Below are positions 7,672 to 15,913 of a stretch of DNA of 22,956 nucleotides, in pieces. A program made the position numbers and the translations under genes. Position 1 is the first letter of the stretch; every line of letters starts with the position of its first letter. The DNA comes from Planctomycetota bacterium (GTDB lineage: Bacteria; Planctomycetota; Brocadiia; Brocadiales; Brocadiaceae), in NCBI GenBank assembly GCA_023261465.1, contig JAHFOW010000023.1:1-22956 (forward strand). The letters run 5' to 3'. The notes below the pieces were generated by a model that ran no database searches, was not told the origin of the DNA, and was given only the letters and a program-made list of their open reading frames with translations.

Positions 7672-8901
7672 ATGCGATTTAATACCATACCAGAGGTCGT
7701 CGAAGATCTCAAACAAGGCAAGATGATTATTTTAATAGACGACGAGAGTCGTGAAAATGAGGGGGACATCGTCATTGCTGCTGAAAAAGTGACCCCTGAT
7801 GCCATTAATTTTATCCTTACCCATGCACGGGGTATTCTGTGTCTCTCACTCAACACAGAACTTGCAGAAAAGCTTGACCTCTATCCTATGGTATCCAACA
7901 ATACATCGTGTTATCAGACGCCCTTTACTGTTTCCATAGATGCGAAAAATGGTATCACCACCGGTGTTTCTGCCAGAGATCGTGCGACAACGGTTTTAAC
8001 TGTTATTAATGATAAGACAACGGCAGATGACCTTGTAAAACCAGGCCATATATTCCCCCTTAAGGCACGGAGGGGCGGAGTGCTGGTCAGGACAGGCCAT
8101 ACAGAAGGCGCCGTAGACCTGACACGTATTGCCGGTCTCAAACCTGCAGCGGTGATCTGTGAGATTATGACAGAAGACGGAAACATGGCCAAACTCCCGG
8201 AACTCAAAAAATTTTCAGAGAAACATCATCTCAAGATTTGCACCATTGCGGACATTATTAAATACCGCCACGAGCAGGAACGATTAATTGAAAAACGTGT
8301 TACCGTAAAATTACCAACGATGTATGGCAATTTTACCCTTCATCTTTATCGTTCTTTTGTTGATGATTATCTCCACCTTGCCCTCTGTTTAGGCGTTGGA
8401 AGTGAAAGTGGAAATAACCCATCACCTTTACATAATGAACCGGTGTTAGTGAGGGTGCATGATGAATGTCTGACGGGTGATATATTTGGCTCTCTCCGAT
8501 GTGATTGCGGAGAACAACTCCACAACACCCTTCGCATGATACAAAAAGAGGGAAAGGGTGTATTACTATACATGCGGCAGGAAGGCCGGGGGATTGGTTT
8601 GGAAAACAAACTCCATGCATACCTCTTGCAGGAGAAGGGACTCGATACCGTTGAGGCGAATGAGAGACTCGGTCTGCCGGCGGACAAGAGAGATTACGGC
8701 ATTGGCGCACAAATTCTGAGAGACCTTGGCATCACCAGGATGCGGTTACTTACCAACAACCCCAAAAAATTCGCAGCCCTTAACGGATATGGTCTGGAAA
8801 TTGTGGAACGGGTGCCAATCCTGACCGAACCCACAGAGGAAAACATACACTATCTGCGCACAAAGAAGGAAAAATTGGGACATATAATAGAGAAGGTGTA
8901 G
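7672..8901 (+). CDS. ribBA: Bifunctional 3,4-DHBP synthase / GTP cyclohydrolase II
   Basis: Catalyses both entry reactions of riboflavin synthesis: ribulose-5-phosphate to 3,4-dihydroxy-2-butanone-4-phosphate (N-terminal RibB half) and GTP to the diaminopyrimidine (C-terminal RibA half). The 409 residues are the usual fusion length. The RibB part (1-~205) has the acidic active-site loop DDESRENEGD (23-32) and RTGHTEGAVDL (140-150). The RibA part has the zinc ligands Cys266, Cys277 and Cys279 (HDECLTGD...LRCDCG), MRQEGRGIGL (301-310) and DYGIGAQIL. Both halves look active. GAGGTG at 7661-7666 gives an SD site 5 nt before the ATG. No FMN riboswitch fits in the 88 bp upstream, so control is by another route or the gene is constitutive. 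Confidence 0.97.
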   Translation: MRFNTIPEVVEDLKQGKMIILIDDESRENEGDIVIAAEKVTPDAINFILTHARGILCLSLNTELAEKLDLYPMVSNNTSCYQTPFTVSIDAKNGITTGVSARDRATTVLTVINDKTTADDLVKPGHIFPLKARRGGVLVRTGHTEGAVDLTRIAGLKPAAVICEIMTEDGNMAKLPELKKFSEKHHLKICTIADIIKYRHEQERLIEKRVTVKLPTMYGNFTLHLYRSFVDDYLHLALCLGVGSESGNNPSPLHNEPVLVRVHDECLTGDIFGSLRCDCGEQLHNTLRMIQKEGKGVLLYMRQEGRGIGLENKLHAYLLQEKGLDTVEANERLGLPADKRDYGIGAQILRDLGITRMRLLTNNPKKFAALNGYGLEIVERVPILTEPTEENIHYLRTKKEKLGHIIEKV

Positions 8902-9234
8902 CAGAACAATTCTGCGAGGAATTTTCGCATTGCAATAGTTCACCGCCGAGGCCTCCGAGAAATACGTAAAAGGGGGGAATTTCGCATACTATTTCTGTTT
9001 ATCTCCTGCCGGACTATCTGGAATCTCAGAGTTTCCTGCGGTGGGCTGAATTGTTATGAAAAATTATCGATGCTGCCGTAGTGCCCAGGAATAGAGAGGA
9101 AAATTTTTCCTGGAAAGAGAAGCTATTCAGATTAATCTTCTGTCTTATTTTCACCAAATAATTGTCTGGATATTGGGGTACACCTTAAACACGAGAAAAC
9201 CCTTGAAAACAGCCTGAAAATAAGATACGCTTAG
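8902..9234. other. Intergenic region ribBA / rnhB-like gene
   Basis: No gene seen. GCAGAA/TTCTGC (8901-8906 with 8910-8915) forms a small hairpin on the ribBA stop codon. CCAGGAA/TTCCTGG (9085-9091 with 9107-9113) forms another with AGGAAAA...TTTTCCT inside it. Either could end ribBA transcripts, but neither has a convincing T-tract. Confidence 0.5.
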
Positions 9235-9262
9235 TTGACTTTCAATTATTAAAAGCTATAAT
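9235..9262 (+). promoter_or_regulatory. Near-consensus sigma-70 promoter of rnhB-like gene and asd
   Basis: TTGACT (9235-9240), 16-bp spacer, TATAAT (9257-9262). Expected start near 9269, leaving a leader of about 17 nt with no SD site before ATG 9286. Confidence 0.75.
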
Positions 9263-9285
9263 AAAAAAACTTCTCATAGCACAAT

Positions 9286-10245
9286 ATGGCTATAGTAGCA
9301 GGCATAGATGAAGCGGGGTATGGCCCTTTAATGGGGCCGTTGGTGATTACCGCTGTTGCTTTTGATGTGCCGAATGAAAAGGCATACGGCTCTCTGTGGG
9401 AATTGCTGAAAGATGCAGTTTCCATTGATAACAAAGACAAGAGACAGCGTCTGGTTGTGCGTGATAGTAAAAAATTGTACAATGCACGCAATGGTTTAAA
9501 ACCTTTAGAAGAAGCCGTTCTTTCTTTTCTCCGGGTAAAGGATTTTAGAGTTGCATCCTTTTATCAACTGTTGAGTTGCTTGTCGTGCCATGACCGCGGC
9601 ATCATGGCGCATTATCCGTGGTATGCAGAGAAAGATTGCGTATTACCTTTAAGCGCAAGCATCCCTGCTATCCTTAATTATGCAGATTTATTACAAAACA
9701 CCTTAGAAAAACAGGGTGTTCAGTTGTGCCTCGCGGACAGCCGTGTCTTAACCGTTCAGCAATTTAATGAACAGGTGAGAATGACAGGAAACAAGGCTTC
9801 CGTATTATTTCAAAATTGCGCGGCGCTGATCTCAAAGTTGTGGAACACCTGTAGTGGTACTATACTTTTAACTGTAGACAAACAAGGTGGCAGGAACAGG
9901 TATTTTGATCTTCTGCGCGACGTATTTCCTAAAGCCGATATAAAGGTTTTGCAAGAGAGTGCCGAGGTTTCAGTATACGAAATAGAAAATGCACAAAAGA
10001 AAATGGAGTTGGCCTTTACTGAAAAAGGCGAGGACAATTCTATGGCAGCAGCGCTGGCATCGATCTTTAGTAAGTATATTCGGGAATTGTTTATGCGGTT
10101 GGAAAATCAGTATTGGCTACAATTCTTACCGAACTTAAGGCCAACGGCTGGTTATTATGAAGATGCGCAGCGATTTCTGGCAGAAATTGCCCCGGTAAAG
10201 AAGAAAGAGGGAATTACGGACGACATTTTAATTCGTATCAAGTAG
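9286..10245 (+). CDS. Divergent RNase HII-like protein
   Basis: The N-terminus AGIDEAGYGPLMGPLVI is the RNase HII active-site strand, with Asp8 and Glu9. DSKKL (60-64) is the second family block. LLTVDKQGGRNRY puts a third acid at Asp198, and SMAAALASIFSKYIREL (252-268) aligns with the usual ASI.AK..RD helix, but the expected last Asp is Glu267. At 319 residues it is ~100 longer than usual RNase HII (~200-220). Extra sequence lies between residues ~65 and ~190, where one more ADSR stands at 150-153. Classical RNase HII cuts RNA in RNA-DNA hybrids and removes single ribonucleotides. Whether this form does so is uncertain; it may be a group-specific paralogue. asd follows 35 bp downstream and is probably in the same transcript. 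Confidence 0.75.
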   Translation: MAIVAGIDEAGYGPLMGPLVITAVAFDVPNEKAYGSLWELLKDAVSIDNKDKRQRLVVRDSKKLYNARNGLKPLEEAVLSFLRVKDFRVASFYQLLSCLSCHDRGIMAHYPWYAEKDCVLPLSASIPAILNYADLLQNTLEKQGVQLCLADSRVLTVQQFNEQVRMTGNKASVLFQNCAALISKLWNTCSGTILLTVDKQGGRNRYFDLLRDVFPKADIKVLQESAEVSVYEIENAQKKMELAFTEKGEDNSMAAALASIFSKYIRELFMRLENQYWLQFLPNLRPTAGYYEDAQRFLAEIAPVKKKEGITDDILIRIK

Positions 10246-10280
10246 CAGATGAAAACCATTGGAAAGGAGTTTTTTGGAAG

Positions 10281-11288
10281 ATGGCAGTAAATGTGGCAAT
10301 AGTGGGCGCAACGGGCGCTGTAGGTGAAGAATTTATCCGAATACTGGAAAGTAGAAAATTTCCCGTAAAGGAATTGAGATTGCTTGCTTCAAAGCGTTCG
10401 GCCGGAAAAAAGATGAGATTTTGTGGCGTGGAGTATACCGTCCAGGAATTAACCAGGCATTCGTTCCAGGGTATAAAGATTGCTCTCTTTAGCGCAGGCT
10501 CAAGTATCAGTAAGGAATATGTGCCGTATGCCATCGAAAGTGGGGCTGTGTGCGTGGATAATTCAAGCGCCTTCAGGATGGATGATGATGTGCCCCTGGT
10601 GGTACCCGAAGTAAACCCGCAGGACATTGCCAAACACCACGGCGTGATAGCCAATCCGAACTGCTCAACCATCCAGATGGTAGTTGCCTTAAAACCCATC
10701 CATGATGTGGCAAAGATAAAGAGGATTGTGGTCTCAACATACCAGTCCGTATCCGGGGCCGGGTTAAAGGCCGTTGACGAACTCCAAAGAGAAACTGCCA
10801 GTATTTTAGCCGGCAAAAATGATTTTCAAAGGAAACTGTTTCCCCATCAAATTGCCTTTAACGTTTTACCGCAGATTCCACAAAGTAACGCCTTCTTGCA
10901 GAATGGATACACATCAGAAGAACTGAAGATGGTGAATGAGACGAAAAAGATTATGGGCGATCACAGTATTCGTATAACTGCGACCACGGTACGTGTACCC
11001 GTCCTTCGTTGTCACAGCGAGTCGGTGAATATAGAAACAGAGAAAAAAATTACAGTTGCCGAAGTAAGGAAGCTCCTTGCAAAATCGCCGGGCGTCACCC
11101 TGATGGACGATCCTGCCAATCAGGTATACCCCCTGGCGCCATTTGCAGCCGGAAAAGATGATGTCTTTGTGGGCCGTATCAGAGAAGACGAGTCCATCGA
11201 TAAAGGCATTAATCTGTGGATTGTCAGCGATAACCTACGCAAAGGCGCCGCCCTGAACGCCATCCAGATTGCAGAGAAGTTGTTATAA
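10281..11288 (+). CDS. asd: Aspartate-semialdehyde dehydrogenase
   Basis: Reduces aspartyl-4-phosphate with NADPH to aspartate semialdehyde, the branch point to lysine/diaminopimelate, threonine and methionine. The 335 residues match the shorter family type. The Rossmann loop GATGAVG (9-15) is at the N-terminus. The catalytic Cys128 lies in ANPNCSTIQ, VSTYQSVSGAG follows at 151-161, and the catalytic His245 lies in RVPVLRCHSE. AAGGAG at 10264-10269 is 11 nt before the ATG, a long spacing; GGAAG at 10276 adjoins it. The gene is 35 bp after the RNase HII-like gene and probably shares its promoter. Its stop is only 8 bp from the convergent yidD stop. Confidence 0.97.
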   Translation: MAVNVAIVGATGAVGEEFIRILESRKFPVKELRLLASKRSAGKKMRFCGVEYTVQELTRHSFQGIKIALFSAGSSISKEYVPYAIESGAVCVDNSSAFRMDDDVPLVVPEVNPQDIAKHHGVIANPNCSTIQMVVALKPIHDVAKIKRIVVSTYQSVSGAGLKAVDELQRETASILAGKNDFQRKLFPHQIAFNVLPQIPQSNAFLQNGYTSEELKMVNETKKIMGDHSIRITATTVRVPVLRCHSESVNIETEKKITVAEVRKLLAKSPGVTLMDDPANQVYPLAPFAAGKDDVFVGRIREDESIDKGINLWIVSDNLRKGAALNAIQIAEKLL

Positions 11289-11296
11289 TAAGAAAA

Positions 11297-11506
11297 CTAC
11301 TTCACCGGGTCATAGCCTGACCCGCCAAGCGGATGACACCTTAAAATGCGCCATATACCTAAGCAGATACCCCGGAAGATACCTTTCTTTTCTACTGCAT
11401 CAATCATATATTGTGAACAAGAAGGATCGTAGCGACAGGAAGGGAGTAAGAGCGGAGAAACAATAAATTGGTATACCTTAACGAGTTTGACAACAATAAA
11501 TTTCAT
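11297..11506 (-). CDS. yidD: Membrane protein insertion efficiency factor YidD
   Basis: A 69-residue protein with the full family signature: LVKVYQFIVSPLL, PSCRYDPSCSQYMIDAVEK and LRCHPLGGSGYDPV. YidD is a small protein attached to the inner face of the membrane that helps YidC/Sec insert membrane proteins. In most bacteria it sits in rpmH-rnpA-yidD-yidC; here it is alone, convergent with asd (8-bp gap). No SD is visible upstream of the ATG. The last codons contain CGGGTCA/TGACCCG (11306-11312 with 11318-11324), a hairpin that could help separate the convergent transcripts. Confidence 0.93.
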   Translation of the reverse strand: MKFIVVKLVKVYQFIVSPLLLPSCRYDPSCSQYMIDAVEKKGIFRGICLGIWRILRCHPLGGSGYDPVK

Positions 11507-11521
11507 ATCGTAATAATTTCA

Positions 11522-11551
11522 TTGAATTTTACCACAAATGTTTGGTAATAT
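11522..11551 (+). promoter_or_regulatory. Possible promoter of the 30-codon gene
   Basis: TTGAAT (11522-11527), 18-bp spacer, TAATAT (11546-11551). Start expected near 11558, leader about 47 nt. The region is AT-rich, so chance matches are possible. Confidence 0.4.
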
Positions 11552-11604
11552 TAAAAACCTTAATCCGATTACGTAAAATATCATAAATTTGTTGAGGAGA
11601 AAAT

Positions 11605-11697
11605 ATGGCAAGTGGTTTTTGTGGAAAGAAAAAACATAGATTAAACAGGAAAAAATATCTTTTGAAAAGACGCAGAAGGAAGCACGAGCATGCCTGA
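11605..11697 (+). CDS. 30-residue highly basic small protein, possibly ribosomal (bS22/COX24-like)
   Basis: ATG 11605 to TGA 11695-11697 encodes 30 residues: MASGFCGKKKHRL, then NRKKYLLKRRRRKHEHA. About half are Lys, Arg or His. A strong SD (GAGGAG, 11594-11599) stands 5 nt before the ATG, better than at most genes here, and a shared terminator lies ~60 bp downstream. The pattern of basic clusters (KKH.L.RKKYLLKRRRRK) resembles the very short AURKAIP1/COX24-domain proteins, including bS22 of mycobacterial ribosomes, which are ~30 residues long. That match is by recalled pattern, not a search. It is not bL34, bL36 or bTHX by sequence. The single Cys6 is probably incidental. Confidence 0.65.
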   Translation: MASGFCGKKKHRLNRKKYLLKRRRRKHEHA

Positions 11698-11756
11698 TCT
11701 CTGCTGTAATAAGTAATAACCATATTCCTTTGCAATATATCTGATTTTTAAAAAAA

Positions 11757-11789
11757 AGAGAGGCTTCATATAAAATATGAAGCCTCTTT
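11757..11789. terminator. Intrinsic terminator (sigma factor gene; also usable from the + side)
   Basis: AGAGGCTTCATAT (11759-11771) pairs with ATATGAAGCCTCT (11775-11787), a 13-bp stem with loop AAA. On the minus strand the stem is followed by a run of seven Ts (complement of 11751-11757), 23 bp after the sigma factor region ends. On the plus strand it is followed by TTTAGTT, so it may also end the small-protein transcript. Confidence 0.85.
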
Positions 11790-11811
11790 AGTTGTCGCTT
11801 CTGGTTCGCAT

Positions 11812-13296
11812 TTAATTGGTTGCGATACCGTCAAGAAACCCCTCAAGTTTTCTGCTTCGCAGAGGATGTTGAAGTTTGCGGATGGCAATGCTCTCGATTT
11901 GGCGTATACGTTCCCTTGTTATATTAAACCTCTTTCCAATCTCTTCCAGTGTATATGTATAACCATCAGTAATTCCAAATCGCAATTTAATAATTTCCCG
12001 CTCGCGGTAATTTAAAGTATCCAGAACTTTTTGCAACTGCTCCTTCAGTAATGAATGATGCGCCATGTTTATGGGAGATTCAACCTTCTTGTCATGAATA
12101 AAATCCTCAAACATGGTTTCCCCATCGCTTCCGATAGGATTTTCCAGAGATATCGGTTGTGATGCAACGCGAAATACCCGGTAAACCTCGGAAACGGGAA
12201 TCTTTGCCTCCTTTGCAATAGCCTCCAGGAGCGGCTTTCTGTCAAGGTCCCGTTGGGTGGTTTTTAGCACCTGAGTAGCTTTATTAATTACATCGGTCAT
12301 ATGTACCGGAATACGCACAGTCCTCGCCTTATCATCGATAGCCCTGATAATTGCCTGCTTAATCCACCACGTGGCGTACGTACTGAATTTGAATCCCATA
12401 CGGTAATCATATTTATCGACAGCCCTCATTAAACCGGTATTTCCTTCCTGGATAAGGTCGTGAAAGGCCAGGCCACGTTTTCTATATCTTTTTGCGATAC
12501 TTACCACAAGCCTGAGATTACCTTCGGAGAAGCGCTTTCGGGCGGCTTCATATTCATCGTAAATTGAGTTAACCGTGTGAATTGTTTTTACCATTTCGTT
12601 CACTGGCACAAACACCAGGGTTTTCAATTCCTGTATATTGATGGAAAGTTCTTTAAGAACTTCCTTTTTTGGATACACGCCCTTGTACTTCTTCCCTAAT
12701 TTCACGACTTTTGATAAAATAGCAAGAAGTTCCTTCATAATAGGTAATATTGTCTCCGTACGGATATGCATTGCTTCCAATTCCCGTACCGCTTCCCTTT
12801 TCCTGGATGAAATCTTTTTAAGTACCTTTGATCTTAAAGACTCAGAAATGCCACTTTTGCCGATCTTTTCATAATCCTTTTGGTTTTTATCGAGAATCTC
12901 CCGAATTACTATTGTTACATTCTGGATGTGCTCTACGGCCTCGTCTTTTCCCTGATCCTTCGCCGCTGCAGTTTCAATAAATTGGATGAGATCGGATTCC
13001 CGTTCTTCGTCTTCCAGGCTACGCACGTAGTTTTCCAGGGCGTAGTCAAAACGTAAGACCCTCCTCTGCAGGAGGCGGCTCATGACCCTGATTTTCTTTG
13101 CCAAATAGAGTTCTTCCTCTCTCGATAACATGGGCAGGTTTGACATCTCCTTCAGATAAAGACGGACAGGGTCATAATCCTTGTACTTTATCTTTTCTTC
13201 AGGAAGTTCTTCGTTTTCATTTATGTATTCTTCCGGCCCATAATTTTCAGTGTCCAGTCCGGGTAAATAATCATTTTTATATTCAACAATTTCCAT
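11812..13296 (-). CDS. rpoD: Primary-type RNA polymerase sigma factor (RpoD/SigA family)
   Basis: Directs RNA polymerase to -10/-35 promoters. From ATG 13296 it has 494 residues. Region 1.2 is DPVRLYLKEMSNLPMLSREEE (from residue 42). A charged, helical non-conserved stretch of ~170 residues follows. Region 2 (about 255-335) has GNLRLVVSIAKRY, DLIQEGNTGLMRAVDKYDY and FKFSTYATWWIKQAI. Region 3 follows, then region 4 (about 429-490) with YREREIIKLRFG and the helix-turn-helix TLEEIGKRFNITRERIRQIE. No region 1.1 is obvious. The frame is open to an ATG at 13347, but AGGAAA just upstream of 13296 (in CACAGGAAAAAAATATG) favours the shorter start. It may be the vegetative factor or a close group 2 paralogue; whole-genome context would decide. 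Upstream DNA (13297-13440) is very AT-rich. Confidence 0.93.
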   Translation of the reverse strand: MEIVEYKNDYLPGLDTENYGPEEYINENEELPEEKIKYKDYDPVRLYLKEMSNLPMLSREEELYLAKKIRVMSRLLQRRVLRFDYALENYVRSLEDEERESDLIQFIETAAAKDQGKDEAVEHIQNVTIVIREILDKNQKDYEKIGKSGISESLRSKVLKKISSRKREAVRELEAMHIRTETILPIMKELLAILSKVVKLGKKYKGVYPKKEVLKELSINIQELKTLVFVPVNEMVKTIHTVNSIYDEYEAARKRFSEGNLRLVVSIAKRYRKRGLAFHDLIQEGNTGLMRAVDKYDYRMGFKFSTYATWWIKQAIIRAIDDKARTVRIPVHMTDVINKATQVLKTTQRDLDRKPLLEAIAKEAKIPVSEVYRVFRVASQPISLENPIGSDGETMFEDFIHDKKVESPINMAHHSLLKEQLQKVLDTLNYREREIIKLRFGITDGYTYTLEEIGKRFNITRERIRQIESIAIRKLQHPLRSRKLEGFLDGIATN

Positions 13297-13468
13297 ATTT
13301 TTTTCCTGTGTTAAATAGAGTTTTACAAAATATGATTTTTTCACCACTTAAAACAACTTTTTACCATAAAAAGTTTGTTTAAAATATATATTTTTAAAAT
13401 ATATCACAAGCATATATTTAACAACTACTTGCGTACACCACAAAAATTGATTTTATATTCAACCTAAA

Positions 13469-13500
13469 TCCTGCAAACAAGGCTTTGCCTTGTTGCAGGA
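13469..13500. repeat. Long hairpin (14-bp stem, one bulge)
   Basis: TCCTGCAAACAAGGC (13469-13483) pairs with GCCTTGTTGCAGGA (13487-13500), with one unpaired A and loop TTT. It directly precedes the transposase remnant and may be part of an interspersed repeat or an element end. Confidence 0.6.
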
Positions 13501-13504
13501 ATAA

Positions 13505-13714
13505 GTTAGAAATGGTAGAATCTCCAGGGGAATTGATAATTTAAAACATGGAAAGCAGGCAACCTGTGAAAAGTGGATAGAAGAGTGTAAAAGTCAGATG
13601 AATGCGGGGCATTTACGTACGGGTGAGTTTTTAGCCAACGCAGCATTATTTCAATATGCGGTATTAGCTTACAACCTTTTGAAATGGATGGCGCTGCGTG
13701 CGGAGTTCGGGTAG
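13505..13714 (+). pseudogene. Remnant of an IS1380-like transposase C-terminus
   Basis: Reading from 13505 to TAG 13712-13714, the frame gives GKQATCEKWIEECKSQMN followed by FLANAALFQYAVLAYNLLKW. This matches the C-terminal region of IS1380-type DDE transposases, which have E-W/R-I-K-E-x-K about 20 residues before an F-x-A-N/T-x-A-L...LAYNL block. Glu in CEKWIEE would be the last acidic residue of the triad. There is no start codon and nothing recognisable upstream of the hairpin, so only a short tail survives. After the TAG the same frame stays open for ~38 codons (LLPDGRSLESGYFG...) with no recognised match. The 147-codon frame on the other strand is a by-product. Confidence 0.6.
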
Positions 13715-14005
13715 AAAGTGATTTTTGTCCGCGTCTTACTCCCTGACGGGCGAAGCTTAGAATCCGGGTATTTTGGGTGCTGTGAATACAGCAAAGGGAG
13801 GCGGTATGTTTACATCCCGGAACCATAAACTCGAAATTTTTCTTTGCTCTACAATCTGCGACTATTGATAAGATGGCGAGATGAGAAGGTGACAAAAAAT
13901 TGCCTTTTTCAATTTTAGTAACATCAATTAAAAACGAAGAAAATTCCAAGTTTTTTTTAACTCTTTTAACTAAATTGGCCTCTTATTACGATAAAATTTT
14001 GATTA
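13715..14005. other. Gene-poor spacer between IS remnant and ettA
   Basis: No convincing gene. It probably includes more decayed mobile-element sequence, since the transposase frame continues past its stop to TAA near 13828. An AT-rich part at 13885-14000 ends at the ettA stop codon. No clear terminator for ettA was found here. Confidence 0.45.
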
Positions 14006-15691
14006 TTATGCCCGTGTCAACTGACGATATTTGATCCGGTGCGGCTGGCTGGCATTTACGCCAAGTCGGGACTTTCTGGCCGCCTCATATTCCGAGTAGT
14101 TCCCTTCAAACCAGAAAACCTTGCTGTCACCCTCGAAGGCAAGGATGTGGGTGGCAATGCGGTCGAGGAACCACCTGTCGTGGCTGATGATTACGGCACA
14201 GCCGGCGAAATTTTCCAGCGCATCCTCCAGCGCCCGCATGGTGTTTACGTCGAGGTCATTGGTTGGCTCATCCAGAAGCAACACGTTCGCCCCTCTTTTC
14301 AGAATACAGGCAAGGTGTACCCGGTTCCGTTCTCCCCCTGAAAGGTTTCCAACGGGCTTCTGCTGGTCTGTCCCGGAAAAATTGAGCCGCGATACGTAGG
14401 CGCGGGAGTTTACATCCTGGTTGCCAAGCTTGATAATTTCCTGTCCTTCGGAAATGACCTCCCAGATCGTCTTGTTCGGATCAAGGGTTTCACGGCTCTG
14501 ATCCGCATAGGCCAATTTTACCGATGCGCCTACCCGGATGACGCCGGAATCAGGCTTTTCCTGGCCGGTGATCATGCGAAACAAGGTGGTTTTTCCGGCG
14601 CCATTCGGGCCAATAACCCCTATAATCCCGCCGGGCGGGAGGGAAAACGTCATATCTTCCATCAGGATGCGGTCGCCGTATACCTTCTTTACCGCATCGG
14701 CCTCGATGACCATATTCCCGAGTCGTGGCCCGGGTGGAATATAGATTTTAAGGTCCTTTGCGCGTTTTTCACTCTCTTGTTCCAGGAGGCTTTCATAGGA
14801 GTTAATACGCGCCTTTGCCTTTGCATGTCTTCCCTTGGGCGACATTCTGATCCATTCAAGTTCGCGCTGCAGGGTCTTTTGCCGTTCCGTCTCACGATTA
14901 TCTTCCTGCTGGAGTCTTTCCTGTTTCTGTTCCAGCCATGATGAATAATTTCCCTTCCAGGGAATTCCTTCTCCACGGTCAAGTTCCAGTATCCATCCTG
15001 CTACGTTGTCGAGAAAATAACGGTCATGAGTTACCGCAATGATGGTACCCGCATAATTCTTGAGATGATGCTCCAGCCAGGCAACCGATTCGGCGTCAAG
15101 ATGGTTTGTAGGCTCATCCAAAAGAAGGATGTCTGGCTCCTGGAGGAGTAATCTGCAAAGCGCCACACGCCTCCTTTCTCCACCGGATAACACCTTCACC
15201 GGTGTATCTCCTTCGGGACAGCGTAAGGCGTCCATTGCCATTTCCAATCGTGCATCCAGGTCCCACGCACCCAATGTATCGATTTTCTCCTGTACCTCAC
15301 CTTGCCGTTCAATGAGCTTGTTCATCTCTTTATCTGACATGGGTTCTGAGAATTGATCGTTTATCCGGTTATATTCATTGTGGAGGTTGACCAGTTCTTG
15401 CACACCCTGTTCAACGATCTCGCGTACGGTCTTCGTATCATCCAAAACCGGTTCCTGTTCGAGAAACCCCACGGTATAACCGGCTGACAGGGTTGCCTGT
15501 CCGTGAAACTCATGATCTACTCCCGCCATAATGCGCAGGAGGGAACTCTTTCCTGAACCATTAAGACCAAGTACGCCGATCTTTGCTCCATAAAAATAGG
15601 ACAGGGATATATCCTTCAATACGGTCTTTTTGTTATAATGCTTGCTTACCCGCATCATGGAATAAATGATCTTATTTGGTTTGTCGCTCAT
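14006..15691 (-). CDS. ettA: EttA-type ABC-F translation factor
   Basis: A soluble twin-ATPase without membrane segments, of the ABC-F group; EttA binds the ribosomal E site and gates early elongation by ATP/ADP ratio. The 561 residues match EttA (~555). First ATPase: Walker A GLNGSGKSS (42-50), signature LSGGERRR (168-175), Walker B and D-loop DILLLDEPTNHLD (187-199). The linker follows at about 240-305, rich in Gln, Glu and Arg (QKTLQRELEWIRMSPKGRHA). Second ATPase: GPNGAGKTT (361-369), LSGGERNR (450-457), VLLLDEPTNDLDV (470-482). Between the first Walker A and signature is an arm-like helical insert (~95-135), as in EttA. AAGGAG (complement of 15701-15706) is 9 nt before the ATG. No partner gene is adjacent. 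Confidence 0.95.
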   Translation of the reverse strand: MSDKPNKIIYSMMRVSKHYNKKTVLKDISLSYFYGAKIGVLGLNGSGKSSLLRIMAGVDHEFHGQATLSAGYTVGFLEQEPVLDDTKTVREIVEQGVQELVNLHNEYNRINDQFSEPMSDKEMNKLIERQGEVQEKIDTLGAWDLDARLEMAMDALRCPEGDTPVKVLSGGERRRVALCRLLLQEPDILLLDEPTNHLDAESVAWLEHHLKNYAGTIIAVTHDRYFLDNVAGWILELDRGEGIPWKGNYSSWLEQKQERLQQEDNRETERQKTLQRELEWIRMSPKGRHAKAKARINSYESLLEQESEKRAKDLKIYIPPGPRLGNMVIEADAVKKVYGDRILMEDMTFSLPPGGIIGVIGPNGAGKTTLFRMITGQEKPDSGVIRVGASVKLAYADQSRETLDPNKTIWEVISEGQEIIKLGNQDVNSRAYVSRLNFSGTDQQKPVGNLSGGERNRVHLACILKRGANVLLLDEPTNDLDVNTMRALEDALENFAGCAVIISHDRWFLDRIATHILAFEGDSKVFWFEGNYSEYEAARKSRLGVNASQPHRIKYRQLTRA

Positions 15692-15913
15692 CTTGTTAAA
15701 CTCCTTTTATCGTTGGCAAAAAAAATGCATTGTATAAAAATGATGGTATGTTTTTGAAATATTATTATAATGTACCCCAAAAAACCAGACAGGTAAACAA
15801 GATAAAATATCCTGCGCTGGAAATTAATAAAAAGTGCGTAAAAGAAACAGTACTTTATAACAAAAAATAAGGTTATTGAAGGGCTATCAATTTTATGAAG
15901 TAGTAAAAATACC
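15692..15913. other. Divergent intergenic region, upstream of ettA
   Basis: AT-rich, no gene. On the minus strand TATACA with a weak TTTCAA 17 bp before it could serve ettA; this is not strong enough to list as a promoter. Confidence 0.4.

Noticed and set aside
11507..11811. rpmH/rnpA next to yidD
   Set aside because: The small basic gene here does not match bL34 and no RNase P protein frame is present.
13506..13949. 147-codon minus-strand frame
   Set aside because: It is antisense to the transposase remnant, has no SD or domain, and its composition is not protein-like.
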